A stretch of DNA of 64,000 bases from Mesostigma viride (lineage: Eukaryota; Streptophyta; Mesostigmatophyceae; Mesostigmatales; Mesostigmataceae): the NCBI GenBank assembly GCA_009746045.1, contig RPFO01000065.1, positions 6,334,887 through 6,398,886 on the forward strand, written 5' to 3'. Positions 37,001 to 52,000 of this stretch are shown one piece after another. Below the pieces are notes generated by a model that saw only the letters and a list, made by a program, of their open reading frames with translations, did not search any database and was not told where the DNA came from. Each line of letters starts with the position of its first letter. The stretch's first letter is position 1. The position numbers and the translations under genes were made by a program.

Positions 37001-40000
37001 TCAAACTACTTTGAAGTACTACATAGTGGCAGCATACTATGATTGCCATATAGTAGTAGCATACCATTGCTCAATTTACCGTTGCCATTGTCAATTTATG
37101 GTGGGCATGGTGTCGTTGCCTTGCCCATCGCAGAATGCGTTGGCCATGGCTTCGCTGCATGGCCATGCCCAGGATGCACCAGGTGATTTTGATGTCCTGG
37201 AGGCCCCTGTGGTTGCCAGTAGGTGCTATCGCCCAAGTGACCGCAGTGCTTGTGGAGCCAGATTTTCTGTCGTGAGACGGGATTACACGTGTGTGGATTG
37301 CAAGTTGATACCCAACCGTTCCACATTATGATGTAAGTAAAAGAAGCTTTTTTCTATGATGACCCGTTCTTATCCGCAGTGGCCTATGTTTAGTCTGTGA
37401 TGGCCTATGTTTGATCTCCGATGGCCTATGTTTGATCTCCGATGGCCTATGTTTGATCTGCGATGGCCTATGTTTGATCTGCGATGACGTATGTTTGATC
37501 TGCGATTGCCAATTTGGTCTGTGATGGGCTATCTTTGATCCGTGACGGCCTATGTTTGATCTAAAATGGCCTATGGATTACCATCTCTTATGCCGGTGCG
37601 AACACAGGTTCGGGACACGGTGGTCGAGGGCAAATACTTCAGGAAGCAGGCGGCGGTTTACTCCATGCTGTTGATGGGTCAGGTACGCCATGCTGTTGAT
37701 GGGTAAGCTATGAGCCCTAGGCCGTGGTGGGCCATCATCAATGCCCCCACTGCGGGCCCTTCACTTCCCCTGTACTGTGCCACTTTCACTTAACTGTGCC
37801 ATCATGAACGACCCTTCACTTCTTTCCTGCCAGTATTCGCACGGTTTGTCATGACCAGGCAAGCTGGAATTTCCCGTCTCTTTGGCAGCACCTAACCTGT
37901 AAGATTCACGTCCACCAGGAGGCCTGGAACGAACGCAAGAGCAGTGCCGCGTGCAGCGAGTTACATCGGCTAAGCGGGACGCTTGGAAAGCTGCTACAAT
38001 CTACTGTATTCTTGTACTATGATTAGTATATACTCGTTTCTGTGCTATGCATAGAATCAGCTCGGGGTGGGACACACTGAATACGTACTCAGTGATGGTG
38101 TCCCTCGGTGCCACACCTGTCTGCCTGTGCTGCATCGCCTCTCTGGGGCCTTCTTCCCCCCACCACCACGCCCCCCCCCGCCCCCCCAGATGTTCCGCCG
38201 CTGGCATTCCTCGTGGAAGGAGCGTGCAGAGCACAAGGCTCGGCTCAAGCGCTTCTTCCTGCGCCAGATGCGGTCCACCGCCCTGCTGCACGACGTGTTC
38301 AAGGCGTGGCGCACCGAGTGCCGCGCCGCAAAGGTACAGGCGTTAGCAGGCAGGCCGCAAAGGTACGGATGCCAGCCAGGCCACAAAGTAGGGGCACCAG
38401 TCGATTTCAATGCCATTTTGAATTCAAATTGATTCTTCCCTGTTACGGGCGGCTCAGCTTTGCCCTGTGTATATGCCGCTCTTCAGTCCACGCGCAGACG
38501 AACATATAGTGTTAACATATAGTTATTCAATGATTAATATGGTTAATATAGTTAATAAATGATTAACATGGTGATGAACAGTCCTGTCAATAGCGTACTT
38601 AGGTAAGCAACGCAAGCATGCTTGGCCCTTCTCTCCTCGGGCGAAACTAGCGTAAACGGCCTGTTTCACAAATGGACTATTTGATCCCTCTTTATCGTGG
38701 TGAGCGGCATCCACGTCATGTGGACACGGTTTGATCAGTGGAAGTGAGGCTAGCCAACCCTACGTCCTCAGGCTTTGTCTGGCGACGTCACCCCATCTGC
38801 CACAAATTTCACGATCAGAAACTCTCCTGAAGAATCTTTTTCTTGCATAACAAACCATTCTGACTTCCCAGTGTCCCATCCTTTTGTCCGATCCCTTTGC
38901 CCCATCCCCGTTGCTTTCTTTCCCCCTGATGCAGAGTGAGGCAGCATCCCAGGGACTCACGGCGCGCATTCGGCAGCTGGAAGAGCAGCTGCACGAGGCG
39001 TTGCATGTAGGTGATGGATCTTGGATCTTGGATATTGGATATTGGATATTGGATATCGGATATCGGATATCGGATATCGGATATCGGATATTGAATATCG
39101 GATATCGGATATCGGATATCGGATATCGGATATCGGATATCGGATATCGGATATCGGATATCGGATATCGGATATCGGATATCGGATATCGGATATCGGA
39201 TATCGGATATCGGATATCGGATATCGGATATCGGATATCGGATATCGGATATCGGATATCGGATATCGGATATCGGATATCGGATATCGGATATCGGATA
39301 TCGGGTATCGGGTATCGGGTATCGGGTGTCGGGTATCGGGTGTCGGGTATCGGATATCGGATATTGGATATCGGATATCGGATATCGGATATCGGATATC
39401 GGATATCGGATATCGGATATCGGATATCGGATATCGGATATCGGATATCGGATATCGGATATCGGATATCGGATATCGGATATCGGATATCGGATATCGG
39501 ATATCGGATATCGGATATCGGATATCGGATATCGGATATCGGGTATCGGGTATCGGGTATCGGATATCGGATATCGGATATCGGATATCGGATATCGGAT
39601 ATCGGATATCGGACCTCGGACCTCGGACCTCGGATATCGGACCTCGGATCTCGGATCTCGGACCTCGGACCTCGGATCTCGGATCTCGGATCTCGGATCT
39701 TGGATCTTGGATCTTGGATCTTGGATCTTGGATCTTGGATCTTGGATCTTGGATCTTGGATCTTGGATCTAGGGTGTCGGATCTCGGATGCTAACCACCC
39801 TTGGGGGCATACCCGCGGCCATCACAGCACAGTTCGCCTTGTAGCAGTGTGGCTTGTTGGCACGCTTACCTCAATGCGGTACTGCTGTGTCGATGTGGGT
39901 TAGTTTCCGGCATCAGGCTGCACGTAGACATTGAGCTCATGGGTGCTTGCACGGTTACGGAGAGAGGGCCTTTTTCAAGGGCATCTGTCGTGCATCGTGT

Positions 40001-43000
40001 CACCGTGGATGTACTGGTTTCGAAGTCACTGGGGGCGAACCCGGCCATGCCAGCTAGGTCGCTCATGCACTAATCATCTGCATGCTTGTGAGCTTAATCC
40101 TGGCCAGTGAGAAGGCAGAATCCTTTTCACCCATTCTCGACGTGATCATATTTGTAAACAATCCATTGGCAACGTACTGCGTAAGATCACGGAAGTTTCA
40201 TCAAAGTATCAATCGGCTACGCAGTATGTGCAATTTTCCTGCTTGTACGTGGTTGACGGTGAAGTATGCCAAGTGTTGGAGTTGGTTGATGCATGGCCGG
40301 CCGTTGATGAGGATGGGCGTTTTTCTACAATCTCCCCGACACATTCGCTTGGCGGGAGAACCCTTGACGGAATTGGCCATCCTCTTCCATCCAATGTTTC
40401 GGTCCTGTGCACACCACCCCTGCCATCCCCTGCCATGCCATGCCAGCCCCTAGCACCATTGTCCCCCGCTGATGCATGCCCCCGCTGCCGACCCCTGCGT
40501 GTGTTCCTGCTCGCATGTCATCCCCTGCGTGTGCTCTTTACCTGCACCACCCCCTGCCATGTTCCGCTTTGCACTCTCCACCTATGCCATGCACGGTCTG
40601 CGTGTTGTGTGCGAGCAGAGGAACGAGGAGCTGTCGGTAGAACTGTCGGCGATGACGCAGGAACTGGAGATAGTGCGGGCCATCGCGCAGCCAGTGATCC
40701 CGGTACGCACGACCGCAGTATAAGAATATTTGGATTGACTTGACTTGACTTGACTTGACTTGACTTGACTTGACTTGACTTGACTTGACTTGACTTGACT
40801 TGACTTGACTTGACTTGACTTGACTTGACTTGACTTGACTTGACTTGACTTGACTTGACTTGACTTGACTTGACTTGACTTGACTTGACTTGACTTGACT
40901 TGACTCGACTCGACTCGACTCGACTCGACTCGACTCGACTCGACTCGACTCGACTCGACTCGACTCGACTCGACTCGACTCGACTCGACTCGACTCGACT
41001 CGACTCGACTCGACTCGACTCGACTCGACTGGACTCGACTCGACTCGACTCGACTCGACTCGACTCGACTCGACTCGACTCGACTCGACTCGACTCGACT
41101 CGACTCGACTCGACTCGACTCGACTCGACTCGACTCGACTCGACTCGACTCGACTCGACTCGACTCGACTCGACTCGACTCGACTCGACTCGACTCGACT
41201 CGACTCGACTCGACTCGACTCGACTCGACTCGACTCGACTCGACTCGACTCGACTCGACTCGACTCGACTCGACTCGCCTCGACTCGACTCGACTCGCCT
41301 CGCCTCGCCTCGCCTCGCCTCGCCTCGCCTCGACTCGACTCGACTCGACTCGACTCGACTCGACTCGACTCGACTCGACTCGACTCGACTCGACTCGCCT
41401 CGCCTCGCCTCGCCTCGCCTCGCCTCGCCTCGCCTCGCCTCGCCTCGCCTCGCCTCGCCTCGCCTCGCCTCGCCTCGCTTCGCCTCGCCTCGCCTGCTAG
41501 CTCATCCTTTCGAGGCCGCCTCCTGCTGTACCCCTCTGCAGCCCAGTGGCTGTCTCTGTTGCCAGCACTCGGCAATCTAGGGCAGTGCCGGTGGTTGTCA
41601 CAATGAAAAAGTATATATTTGGTTTGTCTGGGAGCTTGTGCCATAAGGGACCGGCTGTGTGGTTTTCATGGCTTTTCTCTACCAACCGCAGTTGCACACA
41701 TCTTACGGCTAGTTGCACACATCTTACGGCGGCGTTGCATGGTTGCTTTCCAGATCGTCTCACGTGTTGACAATGTGGGCTGCATTTACAGTGGGCATTC
41801 ACAATGCGTAGTGTTGGCAGTAAACTGGGTGGTTTCACCTGTCTCGGTGCCCTCATGCCGTGGCCAAGTACATGAGCCATCTGCCGCGGCCAACTGCACA
41901 ATGAGCCATCTGTCAAATACATCGGGGCAACCCTTAGAAACACTCGGGGCACCCTTAGAAACACTCGGGTCCCCCAGTGCTGAAAATCGGTCAGCGTTGC
42001 GCGGCTAGCACGCTGTGCCTTGTTGCCACCTGGAAGATTCCACCTGGCTCGCCGTGCCATGCTTTACCATGACCTGCTGCACCATACCAACGCACACCAT
42101 ACCGGTATATGATATGGCGACGCACACTGTATCTTTGTAAACTATTATACGTTATCATACACCTGCATGCGACGCGCAGTCATCACATGCTACTCAAGAT
42201 TCCCTAGGCATGCACGCCCAGTCGACTGACCTCATTTGGTGTGGCCCCACCCCTCCACCTGCCCCCCCACACAAACGCCCACCCATACGCTGGTCCTCAA
42301 TGCCCTCGCGGACTGCTGCCCCTCTCCAATTGCTGCCCCTCGCCGACTGCTGCCGCACGCAGGGACGACGAGGCTCCATCGACGACCCTGACCTTCTGCG
42401 CGCTGTCTCCTCCAGTGCCAAGGATGCAGCGGGCTTTTCGACCGTGGCAAGTGCCGCGCGCAAGCTGTCCCTCCAGAACGGGATCACGCCGCCCAACTCG
42501 CGGCGCGGCACGCTCAAGAGCTACGTGCCCGGTGGCCCCCCAGGGCTAGGCAGGGGGGGGTTGGTCCCTGCGTTGCTGGCAGGGGAGCAGATGGAGTTGA
42601 TCACTGCGTTGACAGGATTAGTGGACGTGCTGGGAAACACGCTGCTCGAGTCGCTTGACACCTGGACGCAGTTTGCGCAGTCTCTGCCCAACACGCAGGT
42701 GAGCGCAGGGGTGGCCGATGAAAGCGCTAAAGTGCTTCTAGTATACTGAAGGGGTATATCGAAGGGGTATGTCGAAGGGGTATATCGAATGGGGTATGTT
42801 GAAGGAATTGTAGACATGATCGCTGCACGCACATGGATTGTTGCGAAAAACAACGGTGAATGCCCCTTGCTCGTTTTTTCTTTTAAAAAAACTCATTTGT
42901 CACCTAATTGCTGCGGATGTGATCCTGCCTGACCCACCCCCCATTCCCTACATTTAAGTGAGTAGATCGCCTGACCCTGGGAGATTCTGCACGTACTCAC

Positions 43001-46000
43001 ACCTGCGTTAACACGAAATCGATAGGAGCCACTCATACTAAGCTACTTGTCCTAGTTGGTCTTCCATGGCTCTATAACCTTCCGACAGAAAAGTAAATTA
43101 CATTAGTTATAACATGACTCCGTTGGGAGATCATGTAGCCGACAGAAGCGCCCTGTTATTAGTAGTAACCTGATACTAGTACCCTGTTAATAGTAGTAAC
43201 CTGATACTAGTACCCTGTTAATAGTAGTAACCTGATACTAGTACCCTGTTAATAGTAGTAACCTGATACTAGGACCCTGTTAATAGAAGTAACCTGATAC
43301 TAGTACCCTGTGAATAGTAGTAACCTGATCCTAGTCCCCAGACAATAGTAGTAACCTGATAATAGTACCCTGTTAATAGTAGTTGTATATGTCAAGTATC
43401 CGGCACTCTTTCATCCCTCCATCAGGCACTGGCTCCTTCATCAATCTCCCATGCACATGATATCCTCATGCACAGCAATCCAACCACCCATGCACACTTC
43501 AATCCGCAGTCAGGCACCCATTAATCCACCCATCTGGCACCCTCTCACCCATCCATCCATCCATCCATCCATCCATCCATCCATCCATCCATCCATCCAT
43601 CCATCCATCCATCCATCCATCCATCCATCCATCCATCCATCCATCCATCCATCCATCCATCCATCCATCCATCCATCCATCCATCCATCCATCCATCCAT
43701 CCATCCATCCATCCATCCATCCATCCATCCATCCATCCACCCCCCATGCGTATCATGTTGTATATACTATCACCATACTAAATAATTATATGTGTACCAT
43801 GCTGCCGCCCGCCCCGGACAGCGCCTCTCCGAGAAGCTGGTCACCCGCAGCGATGCGCACGCTGAGATTGTGCGGCTGCTTCAGTCGGACGAGTTCAGGG
43901 TCCCTGGGACAGGCATTCCCGGAGTGGACTGGGACCCAGGCATCCTCAGCAACCTGCTGCGCAAGATCAGCGGCGGCAAGCTGGGCAAGCGGAAGCGCAA
44001 GCGGCCCGACGCAGAGGCTGAGGCCGGGGCTGGGCCCGGTGATGGTAGCGAAGAGCATGCAGATGCCCGGGCAAAGGCTGAGGGCGAGGGGAAGGGGGAG
44101 GGGGAGGGGGAGGGGGATGGCCTCGATTCCCGGCAGCTCTCCCAGGGAGAGAGCGTCCAGTCCAGCGAGGAGGGTCGCGGCACGAGCGACGATGGCCGTC
44201 GCACGAGCGAGGACGGAGCCGTGCTGGCGGCTTCACCCCGTCACCGTGAGCCGTCGCGGCTTTCCATCATGGGGCGGGAGGGCGAGGACCCGTTGGAGCT
44301 AGGGCATGCCGTGAGACGGAAGAGCCTCCTGGGCATGTTGACGGACGGTGGCAACGAGCCACCGGCCGTGGGCGGCGAGCCTGGGGATGTCTTGTTGACA
44401 CACCCCTCCAGCGACCTGCACGGTCAGAAGGACGGCGAGGGCGGGCCTGATGAGGGGCACAAAAGTGCCCACAGGGTTGGGTTCCAGGGCAACCCGAGTG
44501 GTGGCCCCTCGGAGGTTGATTTGCATGAAGGCCCTCGTCCTGAGGACCGGCAGGATGCGGCGCGCCGTCGGCGGGTCGCAAAGGAAGAGGAGAAGCGGCG
44601 GCAGGAGGAAGAAGAGGATGACGAGGATGACGAGGATGACGAGGACGAGGACTACATGGTGGATGACTGGGATACCAAGGAGGCATCTCCACTCATGCTG
44701 CTGCAGGAGAAGGAGCAGATCGAGGACGCGTGCATCCAGCTGGACATATCCTCCAAGCAGGACCGCACGGGGGTCACGTCGGGCAGGAAAGTCGGGCGGG
44801 GGTTCACGTGGATGGCGCTGGAGCTCGCCGCGTGCCGGATGCGGGTAAGGGGGGGTGGGTGGTCGCCGCGTGCCGGATGCGGGTAAGCAGGTGTGCGTAA
44901 GGAATGTGGGTAAGTAATGCAGGGGAGGGATTCGGGTAAGTTGGCGTGGCTGGAAGAGCGGGATACGGGTTGCCTTCTGAACGGCCAGGGGGTAGCGGGG
45001 CCGTGGGGTAGCACACAAGGGCAGCAGCGAGCAAACATGGCCGTCCCCAGCGTGGTCCGGATCAGTGGTTGGGCGTAGTGAGACGAGGGGGGGAGAACAA
45101 GGAACTGGAGGCCAGATGAAAGGGGTGGGAGGTGGATGGAGGGGAATAGCAAGGTGTTGACCGTCATGCACCAGGTAGTGTCAGCCGCCTGGGGTCCTGG
45201 GGTCTCATGACGTTGCATGCCTGCTTCGTCTGGGCTTTTGCGCGCGGAGTTCGCGGAATCTGGTGTCTGGCCCCCTCGACAAAATTTTAAAATGATGACA
45301 GCAGTATAAAGGACTTGATCGGTTATTAATAGATCGGCGTGGCTGCTTTGTGAAGGGGAGCGATTGATGACCCCGTGTGTAGCACAGGGCAGCTGCTGCC
45401 TAGCCTCTGTTTGCTCGTCATGAGGAGATGGCACATGCTTGTCGCTTGCCTATACACGCCTACCTTGGGGTAAATTCACACAGCATAAATGGTGCCGTGC
45501 TATGTCAATGACAGTACGGATGTCAAAATCTTGTTTCTCTAGCTGCTAAGATGTTCACGGTTTCCTAGGACCTAGTGGCAGGAGCAGCCCATATTGCGTT
45601 GGGCAGTTACTTCCCTCATGTTTGGGTACCCTTCGTACCTTTGGTTGTGGCTCTTACGACATGTCGACGGGGAAAAACTGGCGCAAGTTGCCCCCCTCAC
45701 CGCTGGACGGACTCTCATACCTGCCGGGTAGCCCATGGCAAGAGACTTGCCTGACTGTACCATTGTAAGACACTTTCACATTGTCACATTGTAAGACACG
45801 ATGCACTGCCAATTGTAAGAGACTTGCCTGGCTATGGACTGGTGGCAACAGCCCACTTAGTGTGGTTTGCGATTGAATGTTTTGTGTGCTCTATCCGTGC
45901 ACGCATGCACCCCTTGAACGACCAGGCTCGTGTATGGACGAGAGTGTGTTATATATTTATAGTAGTATATATTTATCTACTATTATAAATATTTCCATAC

Positions 46001-49000
46001 ACAAGCCTGATCGTGGCCGTCGCTGGGCACCTCCCTGGGTGCGTCCCTGGTCGCAGATGGAGGAGTGCGATCGCAAGGACATCAACGAGCTGCTGATGAC
46101 GTGGGTCAACTTCCACCTCAGCAACGCGCCCAGCCACTTCAAGCCGTTTGGGTAAGGACCACATTTAAGTATGGAGAGTGATGGACCATGGTGAGGAGGA
46201 GTGAGTCATGGAGTAAGTGATGAAGTCATGGAGTGGATCTTGGAGCGAATCATGGAGCGAATCATGGAACGAATCTTGGATGGTGGAGAGCGTCTGAATG
46301 GCGGTGGTCATGTGCGTTATGGATGGAGGCACGGTGAAGGCACGCTGAAGATCCATTTTCCCCAGCTTTATGCCCCACAAGTACCATCCCATGGGTGACA
46401 TTACCTTCCTTGGGTACAAGGCTTGTCCGCCACTACAATACTACAAGCAACGGCTCTCTCTGTGTTTTCATATTTTTCCAAATGTATCATTTCCATGATT
46501 TCTCCTTCGTTCTTTTGCTGCCCCGCTTGCCCCCTCGGTTCCCCGAGGTGGCGTGCAGTCACCATCCATCGGCTGCCTCGCACCCCTTGCCCCTAACCCC
46601 TGTGGCAACAACTGGGCAGTGGCACCATGCGCTTGTCTGCCATGGGGTTGCGGACGTGCTTTCCCTTTTCACATCCCATGCCCCTCATACATCGCATACC
46701 CTATAATGTATCACGTGTCGTCAGGATCGCGCGGATACTTCCCCATTTATATACCAACTCTCGACACCCTTGCCTGTTGTTGGTTTGTGGCCTGTTGTTG
46801 GGGTGTGGCCTGTTGGTGGCGCGTGACCTGTTGTTGGTTTGTGGCCTGTTGTTGGTTTGTGGCCTGCTGCGGGCGTGTGGCCTGTTGGTGGCGTGTGGCT
46901 TGTTGTTGGGGTGTGGCCTGTTGGTGGCGTGTGGCCTGCTGCTGGGGCGTGGCCTGTCATTCGGCCGTTGCGTCACCCTGGCCTGTTGCTGGGGCTTGTT
47001 GCTGGGGCGTTGCGGTGAGCAGGCACGTGAAGATGGAGAACTTCAAGGACTCGCTGCGCGACGGGTACATCTACGCGGTCCTGCTGCCCTCGGTATGCCG
47101 CGCGCTACCGTCCACCAGGGTAACACCAGGTTCCTGGGGTCACCCTGGGTTTTTGTAGCGGGTGTCAGAAATACGTTAAATATAGGTGATATGCAATAGG
47201 GATATGCATGGGGGGGCTGGGTCCTTCTGGGTGCATGCAGGGCAGCGTGCTACCCATTGTTAACAACAGGCGTCCTCGGCGGGCAAAAGGGATAGCCCCG
47301 CAGGCGATCCGTGTGCTTGCCATGCCAGCCAGTAGGAAACCTAGCCAGGTCCGGCTATGGTTACCAGGGCCGATGATGGCTATGTTGCCCTATATATTCC
47401 TGCCCGGGTGGTAGGTAAGTGACATAGCTGACAGGTGGCTAGGGTGGTCAGGTGGTTCTCTTGCGATGCTGTTATTCGCACGCATCGACCCCATGCCTTT
47501 GTTTAATGAGCTTGTTCCTTCTGCCTCAGCACTGTCTGAACAGGAACCGGTACTGTGTCATCTGTATGCCCATCTGCCGTAGTTTCCTTACACCCCGGAT
47601 GAGACACACGTCGCCAAACAACATGTCCAAAAGTCGTGTCGCATGCCTTTTCACATGCATACGCCAAGCGCAGAGCCTTCCTTCTTGGCCATTCGTATTA
47701 CCATAAAATAATGACTGTTTCCTTTGCCATCCTGCCTCGAGCTTGTCCTGTGTCCCGTTGTAAACTGGTCATTAAACAAGCCATGCAACTGATGCAAGGC
47801 CCTTCATGAACCAACTGCATCGGGAGATACAGCCTTCCATAAAAAAACATTTACATCTGTGCTACTTGAGGCTGCGCTCAGCTCTCCATGTCTGCCCATG
47901 CCCATGCCTCTCGCATGCCTCTTGGACTTCTCCTCTGTAGCTTTGCAGCGCAGCGCAGCGAGATGGATCCCGATCTTCACAGTCCTCGCCCACCTTGGTG
48001 TCCGTTCATGCACACGCTTGGTGCCTCACGCTCCCATGACATGCTCCTACTCACGTGCTCTCACTCATGCGTGCTCCTACTCACATGCTGGGTGTGCCCC
48101 ATGACACGCACGTCGCCAGATATGCGAGCGCGTGGCGCAGGACCTGGAGGACGGCTTCTACAGCGCACCCTCGGAGGTCGACCCCCAGAGGCGGTGCGAG
48201 CAAGTGCTCCAGGCCACCAAGTACATCGGGGAGAACTGCGCCGCCTTCATCGGCGTTAACAACATACTGGTAGGTGCCAACAATCTATTGGTGGGAACAT
48301 ATGTGTGTGTGTGCCAACATGTTGGTGTGAATAGCATACTGGTAGGCAGAAGGGGTCTGACTTGTAAGCGCCAACAACATACGGGTAAGCGCCAACAACA
48401 CGTGGGTTGGTGGCAACGACATCCTGGGTAGTGTCTACATACTGGCAGGCGCCAACTAGATACGGGTGGGCAGAAGGGGGCTTGCCCCTTCATCGGCTTC
48501 AACAACATAATGGTAAGCGTCAACAGCTCATAGGTAGGTGCCAACAGCGAATAGGCAGGTCAACAACGTACAGGTAGGCGCCAACAGCATGCGGGTAGGC
48601 TAAGGGGGCCACATTCATTGTCCTAAACAGCTCAAGGTCTCACTGCCTTGGTCCGCGTGGGCAGGTTCCCTCAGGCTCGGTTTCTCTCATGCTCCATTGT
48701 CCCAAGCACGGTGGCTAATCGGTTCCCCTGCTCTATCCTATGGATCGTTCCTATCTGTAAACCAATGCTCCCGTCCTTGTATAATTTGCCCCTGTATTAA
48801 GGCATTGGAAACCGAGAAATCTCATACTTCGTTCCGCTGCTTCTTTTACCCTTCTGGTTTCCATGGACGGGAATAACTCGGCAGAATGGCGATGCGGAGC
48901 TCAACACCGCCTTCCTGGCACGCCTGCTGGCCACACACAGGCAAGTAGCTATCATCGCCACCTCGCTATAGATATCCTCCAGGACAACTAGATGATGGGC

Positions 49001-52000
49001 TGCCAAGGTCTGCCAAGGCCCGCTGCATGGCCCGCCTCTGGACAGCTGGATGGTAGCCACCTGCTGTACCCGGCCACCCCTCATCTGAGAATGGCCTTCT
49101 GTCCTGGGCGGTGACTATGGCTACGGCCAGTCCACAGAATGCCTCACCGACCTTGCTTGGAGTCTGAACAATCTTCCCCTGTCTCCCATGAAAACGGCCC
49201 CCGCTGCCTCGTGATCTCGCCAACACCCGGCTCTTTTGGCACCTGACTCGTTGGGTCATCTGGCCCATTAACTTGGTTGGCTCGTCCACTATCTAAGGTG
49301 CATCCAGTGGCGCATGGTGGGGCTTTCTGGTCTCCTCCTTGAGGCGTGTGGCTCCTTGGTTGGCCCCATGGCTACGATGCATTCAGCATGGGAGAGTACG
49401 TCGTCGGTATGTCCCCTGGGCACCCATTCATCGCTCCCCCTGCTGCTTGCGTCACATGGAAAAAACTTTATGCCAAACTTGTGCGCACTCCCCCTTGTAA
49501 ACACCACCCCCTGGGTCCCACACCACATTGCATTGCCATGCATCCTTCTTTGTGTCACGTTCATGTGTGGCAGCGCGCTGCCTACTGGCATCCCCAAGTA
49601 CATTGTCAATATGTCAGGGGTGGACGAGCTCAAGAACAACTGGAAGGCCGTGCAGCGGCTGCTGCGGCGGGTGAGCCACCAAAATCACGTGTTGTTTGTT
49701 TGTTTGTTTGTTTGTTTGTTTGTTTGTTTGTTTGTTTGTTTGTTTGTTTGTTTGTTTGTTTGTTTGTTTGTTTGTTTGTTTGTTTGTTTGTTTGTTTGTT
49801 TGTTTGTTTGTTTGTTTGTTTGTTTGTTTGTTTGTTTGTTTGTTTGTTTGTTTGTTTGTTTGTTTGTTTGTTTGTTTGTTTGTTTGTTTGTTTGTTTGTT
49901 TGTGTGTTTGTTTGTTTGTTTGTTTGTTTGTTTGTTTGTTTGTTTGTTTGTTTGTTTGTTTGTTTGTTTGTTTGTTTGTTTGTTTGTTTGTTTGTTTGTT
50001 TGTTTGTTTGTTTGTTTGTTTGTTTGTTTGTTTGTTTGTTTGTTTGTTTGTTTGTTTGTTTGTTTGTTTGTTTGTTTGTTTGTTTGTTTGTTTGTTTGTT
50101 TGTTTGTTTGTTTGTTTGTTTGTTTGATCGTTCGTTCGTTTGTTTGACAACGCGGCTATCCCAATCCCATCGTACAAATGGTCACTATCCAAATGGCAGG
50201 CGGCACTGGCTTCACACCAACTCCACCCCGCCAACACACAAACAGGAGGCGGGGAATCCTAATTGCACAGCTGGACACGCGGGGGTTTCTGAAGGGGGCC
50301 TGACGATTGAGTCCCGTGATGGCTCCGAGCAGCAAACGATGGTTTTTGTATTCGATAGCATGTATCAATTTCATGGCATTTAAGACCACGGATCCTGCTG
50401 TGGCGACTTGAAGTGTGCACTGAGTCGACACGAGTCGACAAGCTTGTTTCGGGAATCGTGGGTAGCTTCTGCTGTCCTTTCTCCTTTCCTCTGGCAATCT
50501 TATATAGGGTACGTTTTCTTAAAGAGCTGATACCAGGGATAGGTTTCCGCAATCAACCCCCACTGGCTCCCAATGCTCGCTTCCCATGGCCCAGCTTGCT
50601 GCTGACGATCGTCACCGTGGCCTCCATGCCCACATTGGTCGGCTGTACCCAGGTGAAAGTTGCTCGTTCAATGCCAGGGCTGTTGGCGTTTGGTTTGAGA
50701 GGCTACGTGTCTTGCGCTGCAGCCCGTTTTCCCATATTCTTCACTGCAGCACCTTTCCCACTTACTCACATACTTTGCTGCAGCACTTTTAAGAAATCCT
50801 GCACTCGCGGCAACGTGACATCGCCCTCTGCAGCAAAGAACTCTGGGACTAGTCTCGTCCTCCCCTCTTGTTGCTTGGCTCATACTCAAAGCGTGGCACA
50901 TCCAAATGAATGCCATACAATGCCGTGTGATGGCGTGGTGCCCACGTGTCTGTCTCTCAACGTAGCACATCCTGCGGTGGCCGGAATGCCATGCGATGCC
51001 ATGGTGCTTTTCCCGCACTCCTTCTAGAACATAGCATCTTCCAATATATATGATTGCAATGAATGCCATGTCGTGGTGCCCTGCCCGCGACCCCCTCCAG
51101 TGCAAGCAAGCAGCCGAGAAGGGCGCGGCACCCGGCAGCGGCGCTGAGTTGGTCCAGGAGCTGACGGCCATCAACAAAGAGATTAGTGCGGTCTCCGTCG
51201 GCTTCTCGGTTTGCTCCAAGTTGGTGTTCTCGGTCTGGGCGACGGCGAGGGAAGGCTTCCAGTCCTGGGTGAGGAGCAAGCAGGCTCCTGTGCTCTCTGA
51301 AATGCGGTCCCCTCCCTTACCTTCCTAAAATAGCACAACCTAACCCCTCTATACGGGGCGCCTTGCCGTTATAGCCTTGCCCATGGGGGTTGCCTAGCCT
51401 TTATAGCCTTTATAGGCTATAAGCCGTCTATAGGGGTTGCCGTGCCTTTATAGCCTTGCCACTGTATATGGTTGCCTTGCCTTTATAGCCTTGCCCCTCT
51501 ATAGGGGTCGCCGTGCCTTTATAGCCATGCCCCTTTATATGGGTTGCCTTGCCTTTATAGCCTTCCCCGTCTATAGGGGTCGCCGTGCCTGTATAGCCTT
51601 GCCACTGTATATGGGTTGCCTTGCCTGCATAGCCTTGCCTCTTCCTTGCGATCGCCTTGCCTTGGAAAGCGTAGGTTCCCCTCTGGCAAGGGCCGGGGCC
51701 CGCGGCATGCGAGGAGTGCAATATGCCTTTCTGGTCCATCTCGTACACGTCCATCTGTGCCACTATAGCTCATGCTCATCTGCACCACTATGGCCCATGC
51801 TGCTATGTATGTTCAGCTTCTTATGCGCTACTGCATCTATGCCACTATGCCGTTGTGCCGTGAATTCTGTGCCGCTATTTACATGCTTCTACGCGGGTGC
51901 CACGCTGCATGCGCCATATTGCGCTATATTGCTCTGCATTGGGGTCACAATATTTCTTTCTTCTGGGTATTTGCCACCACCCCCACAGCGCACGCTTCTG

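Noticed and set aside
37920-37965. Possible exon reading [14 protein letters not shown] between exons 11 and 12
   Set aside because: Acceptor ccaccag is fine, but the donor is weak and exons 11 and 12 already join in frame.
38884-39903. GYRISDI repeat proteins in all plus frames
   Set aside because: Translation of the 7-bp satellite; only 38935-39006 is coding.
40538-41644. SRVES/TRLDS repeat proteins
   Set aside because: Translation of the pentanucleotide satellite.
43451-43756. IHPS and DGWM repeat proteins
   Set aside because: Translation of (ATCC)n.
43967-45434. Minus-strand frames of 140-290 codons opposite exon 16
   Set aside because: Antisense shadows of a GC-rich coding exon, with Pro/Arg-rich low-complexity content.
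49314-50383. CLFV and NKQT repeat proteins of 200-345 codons
   Set aside because: Translation of (TTTG)n; the only coding part is the short exon at 49574-49670.
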